From NCBI RefSeq assembly GCF_002216065.1, contig NZ_CP022282.1, forward strand, positions 992,001-1,056,000: 64,000 nucleotides of DNA, written 5' to 3'. Under the pieces are notes generated by a model that made no database searches, was not told where the DNA came from, and saw only the letters and a list, made by a program, of their open reading frames with translations. The position numbers and the translations under genes were made by a program. Positions within the stretch are counted from its first letter, which is position 1; each line of letters begins with the position of its first letter. Below are positions 49,218 through 57,655 of this stretch, in pieces. The DNA comes from Chryseobacterium sp. T16E-39 (GTDB taxonomy: Bacteria > Bacteroidota > Bacteroidia > Flavobacteriales > Weeksellaceae).

Positions 49218-49718
49218 ATGCAATATACCACTCAATGGCTTACAGATAAAAGCCGTATCAAAGAACTCGTTGATTTTTTCATTACGCATAAAACAGATTC
49301 CTACATCTCCCATAGTGAAATCATGTATGGGAGAGCCTTAGATTCCGAGAACTGGAATCCCGACTTAAGAGCTGTATTTACTGAACAACTGATGTCCGAT
49401 TATGATTATGACAATACTTCAAAATTAAATATCCTAATCGCCGAAAATGAAAAAGGAGAAATTGTCGGAATGCTTGTCTTCAATGTTATCAGCAGCCCTT
49501 TTAAAAAGTATGCTATTTTAGAAGATATGCTTTTAGATCAATCCATTAGAGGTCAATCTCTTGGAAGTAAACTCCTAAATGAAGTGATTCAGGAATCCAA
49601 AACCTGGAATATTAATTTCATTGTACTGGAAAGCGGGGGTAATAACCATGGAGCACATCACTTTTTCAATAAATATGGATTTAAAAAAGTATCCGAAACC
49701 TATATTTTAACCCTATAA
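49218..49718 (+). CDS. GNAT family N-acetyltransferase
   Basis: This 166-aa protein has LNILIAENEKGEIVGMLVFNVI, then motif A AILEDMLLDQSIRGQSLGSKLLNEVI and motif B GAHHFFNKYGFKKVSETYIL, a complete GNAT fold. The substrate is unknown. It is 13 bp from the FAD monooxygenase downstream, so the two genes are probably co-transcribed. Confidence 0.85.
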   Translation: MQYTTQWLTDKSRIKELVDFFITHKTDSYISHSEIMYGRALDSENWNPDLRAVFTEQLMSDYDYDNTSKLNILIAENEKGEIVGMLVFNVISSPFKKYAILEDMLLDQSIRGQSLGSKLLNEVIQESKTWNINFIVLESGGNNHGAHHFFNKYGFKKVSETYILTL

Positions 49719-49731
49719 TCATACAACCCCG

Positions 49732-50850
49732 ATGAATTCAATTTCAATCATTGGTGCAGGAATTGGTGGACTGACTCTCGGAAACGTTCTTAAGCAACAC
49801 CAAGTGGATTTCAAAATTTACGAATCAGCACCGGAAATAAAACCGGTGGGATCAGGAATTATGATGGCTATGAATGCAATGCAGGTTTTTGATACACTTG
49901 GCTTACGGGAGAAAATTGAAAATGCGGGAAACAAGATCCGTCGTATTTCTATAACTGATCAGTCTTTACGCCCTATTTCCGTAACTAATGGCGAGGCGGT
50001 TGAAAAGAAGTTTAACTTATCTAATGTGGCGATTCACAGGGCAGAATTACAAAAAGTTCTTGCCGAACATCTTGGATTCGAAAATATCCAGTTGAGTCAT
50101 GGCCTCCAAAAAATAGAGAAAAAGGAAAATTATTCCTTACATTTTGAAAACGGTACAGAGCTTGAAAGTGAAATTGTTTTTGGTGCTGACGGTATAAAAT
50201 CTAAAATCCGAAGTCAGATTTTAAAAACAGGAACGGTTCTTAATACCGGGCAGGTATGCTGGCGTGGATTGGTCGATTATGATTTACCTGAAAAATACCA
50301 CCATGAAGCACTTGAAATATGGGGAAAAGGAAAACGTTTCGGATTTGTTAAAATGACTGCTACAAAGGTGTATTGGTATGCAGTAATCAATCAGAAAAAT
50401 TTTAAACCAGATATTAATTTACTTTCGGCTTTTGGTGAATTTAATTCTATCGTATTGGATCTAATTCAGGCAACTGATCCTAAAGATATTATTTTAAACG
50501 ATATTACCTACCTCTCTCCGATCCCCAAATGGTATTCTGATCATTTATGTCTGATTGGTGATGCAGCTCATGCTACAACCCCTAATATGGGTCAGGGAGC
50601 CTGTCAGGCTATCGAGGATGCTTACATTATTGGAAAGCTTCTGGAAAAAGATAGAGATTACCATACAATATTTGAAAACTTCCAGAAAATCAGAAGAAAA
50701 AAAGTAGACTATGTCGTGAGTACCAGTCACAAAGTAGGAAAAATTTCAATGTGGGAATATGGTACAGAGTTCCGAAATTTTTTATTCAGACTGGTTCCAG
50801 ATCGTTTCAACCAAAAAATGATCGAGAAATTGATACAACTCGAAATGTAA
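49732..50850 (+). CDS. FAD-dependent aromatic-type monooxygenase
   Basis: This 372-aa protein begins with the GxGxxG dinucleotide loop SIIGAGIGGLTLGNVL. The DG motif VFGADGIKSKIRSQI is at about residues 153-167, and the second FAD motif reads CLIGDAAHATTPNMGQGACQAIEDAYIIG. This set defines class A flavoprotein monooxygenases (UbiH/salicylate hydroxylase/TetX group). A TetX-like tetracycline-inactivating activity cannot be judged from motifs. Cytoplasmic. Confidence 0.88.
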   Translation: MNSISIIGAGIGGLTLGNVLKQHQVDFKIYESAPEIKPVGSGIMMAMNAMQVFDTLGLREKIENAGNKIRRISITDQSLRPISVTNGEAVEKKFNLSNVAIHRAELQKVLAEHLGFENIQLSHGLQKIEKKENYSLHFENGTELESEIVFGADGIKSKIRSQILKTGTVLNTGQVCWRGLVDYDLPEKYHHEALEIWGKGKRFGFVKMTATKVYWYAVINQKNFKPDINLLSAFGEFNSIVLDLIQATDPKDIILNDITYLSPIPKWYSDHLCLIGDAAHATTPNMGQGACQAIEDAYIIGKLLEKDRDYHTIFENFQKIRRKKVDYVVSTSHKVGKISMWEYGTEFRNFLFRLVPDRFNQKMIEKLIQLEM

Positions 50851-50874
50851 AAATTTTTAGAATAAGATGTATTA

Positions 50875-50924
50875 AAGTTGTATAGTCTCAATTAAAGCAT
50901 TTTTTAATTAAAACTATACAACTT
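50875..50924. terminator. Inverted repeat between convergent genes
   Basis: AAGTTGTATAGT and ACTATACAACTT are perfect 12-bp arms around a 26-nt A+T-rich spacer that can itself fold. It probably terminates both genes; the T-runs are weak. Confidence 0.5.
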
Positions 50925-50949
50925 ATTATTTTAAAGATTGTTACGATTT

Positions 50950-51423
50950 TTATTTAATCTCAGATTTAACACTTCCACAAGAAAGCATTTTACTCCCGTA
51001 ATAAGGGTTCACAACCTGTTTTTCGTTGCTTAGCCAACTTGCATCAGCCATTGGGCAATACTGGACAAAGACTGGTTTCTCTGAAAGTTTAAACTGTTTT
51101 GTTAATGCAATCATTTGATTTGAAAGGTTGGGAAAATGCTCTCTTTGAGTATTGATACTTTTTGCTTCAGCAATAGTGGTTGCTTCTTTTTTAAGAGCCG
51201 CTAAAGTCCCTTCCGAAACTATTTTAGAATCAATTGTCGACGCTGTTTTAATAAATTCAACTGCTGCTTTTGAAGCTTTACCTGCATCATCAGTTGTTAA
51301 AGCTGTTTTAACAGAGATATAGTTCTGGTATAAAGCAGAAACCTTAACATCAGATTTAGATTGTGCAGATAAAGAAAGTACTGAAAATATTGAAAGTACT
51401 GCGGTAATGATATACTTTTTCAT
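50950..51423 (-). CDS. DUF3347 domain secreted protein, copper-associated
   Basis: This 157-aa protein starts MKKYIITAVLSIFSVLSLSAQ, a signal peptide; the frame extends 21 codons upstream but without a credible signal or start. The DUF3347 region ends PVFVQYCPMADASWLSNEKQVVNPYYGSKMLSCG, where Cys, Met and Tyr residues form a likely Cu-binding site shared with related segments of copper efflux proteins. It lies about 110 bp downstream of a Cys-rich small protein on the same strand. The copper role is family-based inference. Confidence 0.8.
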   Translation of the reverse strand: MKKYIITAVLSIFSVLSLSAQSKSDVKVSALYQNYISVKTALTTDDAGKASKAAVEFIKTASTIDSKIVSEGTLAALKKEATTIAEAKSINTQREHFPNLSNQMIALTKQFKLSEKPVFVQYCPMADASWLSNEKQVVNPYYGSKMLSCGSVKSEIK

Positions 51424-51533
51424 TGTCTTAAAATTTAGAATTAATAATTTTTGATAGAAATAATCTGAAATCGGACAGTACGACAAATTTTGTCGTCTAT
51501 TATCACGAAATCATTCAGCGAAAAAAGTATATT

Positions 51534-51911
51534 CTAAATTCTGAAATTACAATGGGTAATAAAGATTGGAACAGATTTATTATCTGGAGGTGCATTGATA
51601 AGGGGCTGTCTGTATTTAGCGATTGAAAAAGAAGAATCAGCTGATACAAATTCATGTTTTTGAAATTCTGCTATTTGTTTTAAAAGATTAATCTTTAAAA
51701 AATCCGACTTCTGGGAATCATCAACTTTTACAATTTTAATCTCCGTTTTACAGCAATCCTTTTTTGTTTTTACACCACATTTAGCACATACATCATCTGT
51801 TTTTTGACTTACAGATACCAATTCCTGCATACAGTAATGAAAACTGAAGACTGCTCCGGAAGAGAATCCAAAGTAGAAAACAGAAAACAATATGGCAAGA
51901 ATCTTTTTCAT
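51534..51911 (-). CDS. Small Cys-rich exported protein (HYC_CC_PP type)
   Basis: This 125-aa protein starts MKKILAILFSVFYFGFSSG with a signal peptide. It carries the family's ordered motifs HYC (FSFHYCMQEL), a KCGVKTKKDCCK cluster (CxxC and CC) and a late PP (NAPPDN). Such proteins sit near TonB receptors and DUF3347 genes in Bacteroidota and are thought to handle metal. The longer frame adds only MLQH. It is downstream of the TonB receptor gene and separated from it by a terminator. Confidence 0.75.
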   Translation of the reverse strand: MKKILAILFSVFYFGFSSGAVFSFHYCMQELVSVSQKTDDVCAKCGVKTKKDCCKTEIKIVKVDDSQKSDFLKINLLKQIAEFQKHEFVSADSSFSIAKYRQPLINAPPDNKSVPIFITHCNFRI

Positions 51912-51996
51912 ATGCTGAAGCAAAGGTAAAAATATCTTTTTTACAGAAGTTATAAAATTATGTAATGTTATTATAAAATTTGGAAAAACACTAAAT

Positions 51997-52027
51997 AAAA
52001 AACTTCTGAAAAGCTCAGAAGTTTTTT
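51997..52027 (-). terminator. Terminator of the TonB receptor gene
   Basis: AAAAAACTTCTGA and TCAGAAGTTTTTT, a 13-bp perfect stem with a 5-nt loop, in a bidirectional-looking form. Confidence 0.75.
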
Positions 52028-52042
52028 ATTTTTTATCTCTCG

Positions 52043-52067
52043 GCAGATTTTGCTGATTAGGCAGATC
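52043..52067. repeat. GCAGATT/GATTA/GCAGATC element, copy 2
   Basis: It matches 32433-32457 at 22 of 25 positions. It is followed by TTTCAATTTTCAACGC and CCACTTTCAACTT (to about 52105), words of the heptamer-rich family, up to the TonB gene's stop. Confidence 0.55.
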
Positions 52068-52109
52068 ATTTAATTTTCAATTTTCAACGCTCCACTTTCA
52101 ACTTAAACC

Positions 52110-54341
52110 TTACTTAATCTTAAACTCAAGTTTCACATTAAAGAATCGTCCTGTTAAACGAACCGGCACCGGATACATTAAATTCGTATTAGCATCTGTA
52201 ATCCACTGGTTGGCTACCGTATTTTTGATATTAAAGGCATTGAAAACCTGTACTCCTAAAACAAGCTCTTCAAAATTCCCCCAGAACCCATAGCGCTTCT
52301 TTTTATCTTTTGAATCAATAAACACTTTGGATAACCCAAGGTCAACTCTTTTATAAGAAGGAAGAGTACTTTGATATTTATACGCTGCATTTACATCTGG
52401 TGCACCGTTCTGATCCAATATAATAGGTGCCCCTGTTGGTAATCCCATTGCATACGTTAATGTAAGGTTCACCCTCATTGAAGGGAATTGAGGCATATAA
52501 TCCTGATAGAACATTGCAAACCTCAATCTTTGATCTGTTGGCCTGGCTATATTCCCTCTTCCATCGATATTCTCATACACTCTGGCATAACTTGCAGACA
52601 ACCACGAGTCTATTCCCGGAACAAATTCACCAAACAACCTGGTATCAATTCCATAAGCATAACCTGTAGCATTATTTTTACCTGAATAACGGATTCTCAC
52701 ATTGTCCATATAATATGGGATAAGATCATCCATCTTTTTGTAATACGCCTCTGTTGTTAACTTAAATGGACGGTCATACATCTGGAACTCGTAATCATTC
52801 GCTAAAATAACCTGTAAAGAACGTTGAGACTTTATACTGTTATTAAAGTTTCCATCGAGATCCTTGATCTCTTTATAGAAAGGTGCCTGATAGTATACAC
52901 CTCCAGAAACTCTGAACAACATATCTGTATCCCAGTCAGGTTTGATGGCAAACTGTACACGAGGGGAAAAAATAGTTTCTTTATTAAAGCTCCAATGAGA
53001 AACCCTGGCTCCTGCATTGACAAAAACCTTATTGGTTCCCCAATAAAATTTCTGGGAATATTGCGCATATGCTGATAACCTTGTAGGTTCAATAGCATTT
53101 TGACCGGCTATTCTGTATAATAATTTCAGGTCTCCAGGTGTTCCGAACCTAGGATCATCAATAGCATGCGGTATGCTGTATCCTGCAGAATCTATTAATT
53201 TCCATTCGTTGGTCAGATCCTTCAGGTTTTCTTTTTCATATTTAAACCCAAGCTCAATATCTGTATTGACATTCGGTGAAAAACGTCCTCTGAACTGAGC
53301 CCCATAGGTTCTTACAAACAGATCATTTCTTGCATGATCAATCTGTCCTCCCGAATCATACGTTGTCTGTGGCGCTCCGGTAATAGGATCAAAAGTTTGT
53401 AATATATATTGAGACTGGATAGAATAATACTCCCTTTCACGGTTCTGATAAGCAAAGGCATCCAATGTGAATTTCCACTGATCTGATGGTTTGAAATTCA
53501 TGGAAACAGTTCCCATCATATTTTTATACTTGTCATCTTCCTTTCCTGCATACAAGACCGTAAGATTAAGGGGCCTCTGAAGCGTTCCAAAGTCTACGCT
53601 TCTCTCTTTAGGAATCATCTCATAGTCATTCTTAGAATAATACCCTACGAATGAAAGCGTTAGCTTTGGATTGATATGATAGTTGATGTAAGATTGAAAA
53701 TCCCAGTATGTAGGATTGAAATTGGTATCCTCTTTCAGCGTATTTAAAACCAGGTTTGTATTCCTGTACCTCCCTGAAAATAATGCAGTTAATTTTTTAT
53801 TTTTTGAGGCTAAGCCGGCAGTTAATCTTCCGCCAATTAAACTGGCCTCTCCTGAGAGTTCCGACTTTTCAGGCTCTCTGTAATAAATATTTAAAGCAGA
53901 AGACATTTTATCTCCATATCTGGGTTCAAAACCTCCTGCAGAGAAATTCACCGTTGAGACCATATCCGGATTAATGATACTTAACCCTTCCTGTTGAGAG
54001 TTTCTGATGAGGAAAGGTCTGTAAATTTCAATATCATTAATATAAATAAGGTTTTCATCATAGTTTCCACCACGAACCATATATTGAGAAGATAGCTCTG
54101 TGTTAGAGTTTACGGAAGGTAAGGTTTTAAGAATCCCTTCTATCCCTCCGGAAATACTCGCAACATTCTTAGCATCTTTTGCTGAAATTTTCACAGTACT
54201 AAGGTCAGTTGTACGTCCTACGACTTTTTTCTGGAATACAACCTCCTCAATATCTGTAACTTTGGTTGTATCCTTTCTTTTTGTCTGAGAGAATACTAAC
54301 ATGGGAACCATAAGGCTCAGCGGTAAAACTAGTTTTTTCAA
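52110..54341 (-). CDS. TonB-dependent outer-membrane receptor
   Basis: This 743-aa protein has a signal peptide ending MLVFSQ, a short linker, then a plug domain (DIEEVVFQKKVVGRTTDLSTVKI.., TLPSVNSNTELSSQYMVRGGNYDENLIYINDIEIYRPFLI..) and a large beta-barrel ending with an aliphatic strand FFNVKLEFKIK. No carboxypeptidase-like N-terminal domain is present, unlike the receptor at 37962. Adjacent copper-associated small genes hint at a metal substrate, but they are separated by a terminator. It starts 44 nt after the kdsA stop on the same strand. Confidence 0.9.
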   Translation of the reverse strand: MKKLVLPLSLMVPMLVFSQTKRKDTTKVTDIEEVVFQKKVVGRTTDLSTVKISAKDAKNVASISGGIEGILKTLPSVNSNTELSSQYMVRGGNYDENLIYINDIEIYRPFLIRNSQQEGLSIINPDMVSTVNFSAGGFEPRYGDKMSSALNIYYREPEKSELSGEASLIGGRLTAGLASKNKKLTALFSGRYRNTNLVLNTLKEDTNFNPTYWDFQSYINYHINPKLTLSFVGYYSKNDYEMIPKERSVDFGTLQRPLNLTVLYAGKEDDKYKNMMGTVSMNFKPSDQWKFTLDAFAYQNREREYYSIQSQYILQTFDPITGAPQTTYDSGGQIDHARNDLFVRTYGAQFRGRFSPNVNTDIELGFKYEKENLKDLTNEWKLIDSAGYSIPHAIDDPRFGTPGDLKLLYRIAGQNAIEPTRLSAYAQYSQKFYWGTNKVFVNAGARVSHWSFNKETIFSPRVQFAIKPDWDTDMLFRVSGGVYYQAPFYKEIKDLDGNFNNSIKSQRSLQVILANDYEFQMYDRPFKLTTEAYYKKMDDLIPYYMDNVRIRYSGKNNATGYAYGIDTRLFGEFVPGIDSWLSASYARVYENIDGRGNIARPTDQRLRFAMFYQDYMPQFPSMRVNLTLTYAMGLPTGAPIILDQNGAPDVNAAYKYQSTLPSYKRVDLGLSKVFIDSKDKKKRYGFWGNFEELVLGVQVFNAFNIKNTVANQWITDANTNLMYPVPVRLTGRFFNVKLEFKIK

Positions 54342-54385
54342 AAGAAATGTTTTAAGAATTTCTAAAATTAAGTATTTTTTAACAA

Positions 54386-55195
54386 CTACAAAATCGATTC
54401 TCTAATTCTTGTCAATTTTTGTAACAAATCTTCTAATAAATCTAACCTTAACATGTTGGCTCCATCAGATAATGCCGTTTCTGGTGTAGGATGTGTTTCT
54501 ATGAAAAGACCATCTGCCCCTACTGCAATTCCTGCTTTTGCAATCGTTTCAATAAGATCAGGTCTCCCTCCAGTAACTCCCGAATTTTGATTAGGCTGTT
54601 GTAAAGAATGGGTAACATCCAGAATAACAGGAGCATACTGTCTCATTGTTGGAATACCTCTGTAATCAACAATCAGATCGGTGTACCCAAAAGAGTTTCC
54701 TCTTTCAATAATTGCAACTTTCTGATTATTGGAATCTGTTATTTTCTGAACAGCAAACTTCATGGATTCAGGAGAAAGGAACTGCCCTTTTTTCAGGGTT
54801 ACACACTTTCCTGTTTCTGCTGCTGCAACCAACAAATCCGTCTGCCGTACCAAAAATGCAGGAATTTGTAATACATCCACATACTGAGCTGCTAAGGCTG
54901 CATGCTCATTTTCATGAATATCTGTTGTTGTTGGAATATTAAATGTTTCCCCAACTTTTTTTAGAATTTCTAAGGATTTTTCCTCCCCAATGGTTGTAAA
55001 AGAATCAACCCGGCTTCTGTTTGCCTTTTTAAAGCTTCCTTTAAAAATATAAGGAATGTTATATTTATTAGTAATTTCTATTACTTTTTCAGCAATCCTT
55101 AACGCCATATCTTCGCCTTCAATGATACAAGGACCTGCTGTAAGAAAAAAGTTTTTTGAATCTTTGTGTTGAATATTATCTAAATACTGAATCAT
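54386..55195 (-). CDS. kdsA: 3-deoxy-8-phosphooctulonate synthase (KDO-8-P synthase)
   Basis: This 269-aa protein condenses phosphoenolpyruvate with arabinose-5-phosphate in lipopolysaccharide Kdo synthesis. Motifs: FFLTAGPCIIEGED, FKGSFKKANRSRVDSF, TTTDIHE, ERGNSFGYTDLIVDYRG, DVTHSLQQPN and GLFIETHPTPETALSDGANML. C23 in GPC, with His, Glu and Asp further on, is the ligand set of the metal-dependent class, as opposed to the Asn form of E. coli. Cytoplasmic. Confidence 0.95.
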   Translation of the reverse strand: MIQYLDNIQHKDSKNFFLTAGPCIIEGEDMALRIAEKVIEITNKYNIPYIFKGSFKKANRSRVDSFTTIGEEKSLEILKKVGETFNIPTTTDIHENEHAALAAQYVDVLQIPAFLVRQTDLLVAAAETGKCVTLKKGQFLSPESMKFAVQKITDSNNQKVAIIERGNSFGYTDLIVDYRGIPTMRQYAPVILDVTHSLQQPNQNSGVTGGRPDLIETIAKAGIAVGADGLFIETHPTPETALSDGANMLRLDLLEDLLQKLTRIRESIL

Positions 55196-55328
55196 TTTAT
55201 TATTATTAAAAGTTCAGTAAAAATACTTATAAAGTTTTAGAATCGGAAATTATTTGATCCCTTAATATTCGTAAAATATCAAAGTCATTTTTTTCAATAT
55301 TGACCGAAATAATGAGGAAATTAACCTG

Positions 55329-55859
55329 TTAAGAAGTCATCTTCTTCAGTATTTTTTCAAAAGTATTGATATTCCTGCTTGTAAATTGATCTTTCATACT
55401 TTTCTTCCCCAATATTTTACCAAAAGAAGAATCTAAAGTATCCCCTTTTGGAACTTGCCAGTAAAAAATATCATTGATAATCTGTCCTTTTTCATTTTCA
55501 GTTTTGGAAGCCGTTTCAAATTCTTTCATTAAAACATTTTCCACTCCCTGGTTTCCAACAAAAGTATAGCTGTGAAAATGATCATTCTTTTCAAAAGGGT
55601 TTCCTGTCCAGACGCTTTCTATTTCTGCTGAAGATTTTATAAATAAAAAGGCTTCATAAGAGAAATACGCTGACATCGCTTTTTCAAGAATATCTTTTAA
55701 ATCAGATACCTTTTTGTCAGAAGAAAAAACAATATTCCCCGACGCAAGGATCGAACTTACATCTTCCATTCCAGCCTCTTTAAAGACTTTACAGACATCC
55801 GCCATTTTCATGTTGGTTCCTTTTACATTCACACCTCTAAGAAAAGCACAGTATTTCAT
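55329..55859 (-). CDS. DUF1697 domain protein
   Basis: This 176-aa protein opens with the family hallmark YCAFLRGVNVKGTNMKMADVCKVFKEAGMEDVSSILASGNIVF and keeps the later WTGNPF and KxLGKK..SRNINTFEKI segments. DUF1697 proteins are small alpha/beta cytoplasmic proteins of unknown function. It lies alone between kdsA and repeat element E. Confidence 0.88.
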   Translation of the reverse strand: MKYCAFLRGVNVKGTNMKMADVCKVFKEAGMEDVSSILASGNIVFSSDKKVSDLKDILEKAMSAYFSYEAFLFIKSSAEIESVWTGNPFEKNDHFHSYTFVGNQGVENVLMKEFETASKTENEKGQIINDIFYWQVPKGDTLDSSFGKILGKKSMKDQFTSRNINTFEKILKKMTS

Positions 55860-56068
55860 AGTTTTAGGGTTTAGGGTTTAGATTTTAGGTAATTAGTTAC
55901 GGGGTTCGGGGTTTGAGAGTTTGAGGGTTACGGGGTGCGAGATTCGGATTTTAAAGTTTAAAAGTTATAAAGGTCTGGTTCAAGTTATTATTTTTGCCCC
56001 AACTCCTAAATCCTAAATCCTAACTTACCACCCAATTTCCACTTTCCACTTTCAATTTTCAACTCTCT
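55860..56068. repeat. Heptamer-rich dispersed repeat, element E
   Basis: The left wing holds GTTTAGGGTTTAG and GTTTGAGAGTTTGAG words. The reverse-complement core TCAAGTTATTATTTTTGCC (55980-55998) equals element B's core base for base. The right wing holds CTAAATCCTAAATCCTAAC and CCACTTTCAATTTTCAACT. It is oriented opposite to element B. Confidence 0.75.
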
Positions 56069-57553
56069 CTATTTAATCCTCACATACAAATTATAGTCTG
56101 TTCCCGAAGGTTTAAGCCTATAAATTTTTTCCAGAATTGTATTTTCACTTTTAAGGTGGTCTTTTATTCTGAATTCCTCTAACAATTTGTAGTGGGTTTT
56201 GTAATATTCAGCGTCTTTACCTTTAAATAAATCATTGTAAGAAAGCAGATACTTGGGTCTTCTATTTTTTACGGTATTGATCCAATAATTTGCTTTATCT
56301 TTTCTGATCTCACTTTGAATCTGTTTATCCACTAAGCCAACTTCATCAATTGTTTTTAAACCTGAAAAATAAGGAACATATCCGGCTGGTTCTAATAAAA
56401 TCCACTGACTTTTATCTTTCTCATAAAAATTCAACGAGGTCCCTATCGATCTTCTGTAATTCCATTCTCCGTTTCCTGTTGCTATAGAGTGAATTGTCTG
56501 AAAAACCAGCATAGGTATTATGTAAATGATGATTAATAAAAACAACCATACGTTTCTTTTAATCTTCTGTTCTAATACAAATATTAAAACCGGAACAAAA
56601 AGTAAAATCTGCGGAACCCAGTAATACCAGTCAAAAAGGCTTTTTTGGGAAAGGAAAATTAATTGTTTCGCCCACCCAAAAAGAAAGATCATCCATAAAA
56701 AATAATTTCTTTTCTCTTTCTGACGGATCAGAAATATAAAACAAACCAGTTCAAAAATCAGAACAATAATGGTAAATGGATTAAAGTTTCCGGGTAACTT
56801 CAACATTCCCCAGAAATTTCCGTAATTAGACATAAAATATTCCACATCCTGGCTGAATGTAAAATTTTTATCATAAAGAAGTTTTTTAGCAACGATGGTA
56901 TTATTCACCCATTCCCCAAAATAAAACCAGTTAAAGGCAAGGGCAATTGAAACGCCCAATATACCTCCCATGATATAGCTCCACCGGATCTTTTTATTCG
57001 AGAAAACATCTACCAAAAATACAATCCCTAAAAAAATAACCGTATCAATTCTTGTGAATAAGATAAGGACAGGAAGAATGAGAAGTGCCCATTTTTTATC
57101 CTTTTTGAAGCCATAATACAATAAAGCCATTTCGAGGAAGAAAAGAAGCCCATACTCCATTCCCAGAATCGAAATTTTTATTGAAGGCGGCAAAATTCCA
57201 AACAGAAAAATAAAAATAGCTTTATGCCAAGGATTTTTCAGAAGAAGATGGGATAAAAACAGACTTCCTATCGTAAAAAGTATGGAATTAAAAATAAGAA
57301 TTGGTTCTATGAAATATTCTTTTCCAAAAATAATATTGAACAGATAGGAAACAAAAACATATAAATGAGTGGTCGATGCCGAAATCCTTGTATTTCCGTT
57401 AAATCCTATTACTCCATAATCCATCAGATTCTGGGCAACCCTCCAGGTGATAAATGCATCTTCCTGAATATGGTGTGTAAGTAAAAAAAGGAGCTTAAAA
57501 ACGACTGTAAAAATTACAGCATAAATTGGGAGTTTATTTGTTCTTTCAGACAT
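56069..57553 (-). CDS. GT-C-type polytopic glycosyltransferase-like membrane protein
   Basis: This 494-aa protein has about 11 to 12 hydrophobic segments. Near the N-terminus HHIQEDAFITWRVAQNLM has the acidic pair (E31, D32) in the first periplasmic loop typical of GT-C transferases (PMT/ArnT type). NGNTRISASTTHLYVFVSYLF follows. The C-terminal 100 residues are soluble. It probably uses a lipid-linked sugar donor; donor and acceptor are unknown. It lies downstream of the DUF2723 gene, which is also GT-C, so surface glycosylation is a common theme. Confidence 0.7.
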   Translation of the reverse strand: MSERTNKLPIYAVIFTVVFKLLFLLTHHIQEDAFITWRVAQNLMDYGVIGFNGNTRISASTTHLYVFVSYLFNIIFGKEYFIEPILIFNSILFTIGSLFLSHLLLKNPWHKAIFIFLFGILPPSIKISILGMEYGLLFFLEMALLYYGFKKDKKWALLILPVLILFTRIDTVIFLGIVFLVDVFSNKKIRWSYIMGGILGVSIALAFNWFYFGEWVNNTIVAKKLLYDKNFTFSQDVEYFMSNYGNFWGMLKLPGNFNPFTIIVLIFELVCFIFLIRQKEKRNYFLWMIFLFGWAKQLIFLSQKSLFDWYYWVPQILLFVPVLIFVLEQKIKRNVWLFLLIIIYIIPMLVFQTIHSIATGNGEWNYRRSIGTSLNFYEKDKSQWILLEPAGYVPYFSGLKTIDEVGLVDKQIQSEIRKDKANYWINTVKNRRPKYLLSYNDLFKGKDAEYYKTHYKLLEEFRIKDHLKSENTILEKIYRLKPSGTDYNLYVRIK

Positions 57554-57571
57554 TGTGTATCTTTAATGGCA

Positions 57572-57602
57572 CAAATATAACCTTAAAAATTTATGAATAC
57601 AA
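57572..57602 (-). promoter_or_regulatory. Promoter TTG-N20-TATATTTG of the GT-C gene
   Basis: On the minus strand TTG, 20 nt, then TATATTTG, giving a leader of about 13 nt to ATG 57553. Confidence 0.6.
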
Positions 57603-57606
57603 TAAG

Positions 57607-57636
57607 AAAAAAAGCGGAACTTCGGTTCCGCTTTTT
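57607..57636 (-). terminator. Terminator of DUF2723 copy 1
   Basis: GCGGAAC and GTTCCGC with a 4-nt loop, flanked by A and T runs, 20 nt past the stop at 57656. The plus-strand loop is TTCG closed by C-G. Confidence 0.85.
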
Positions 57637-57655
57637 GATATGTTTATGAAGCGTT

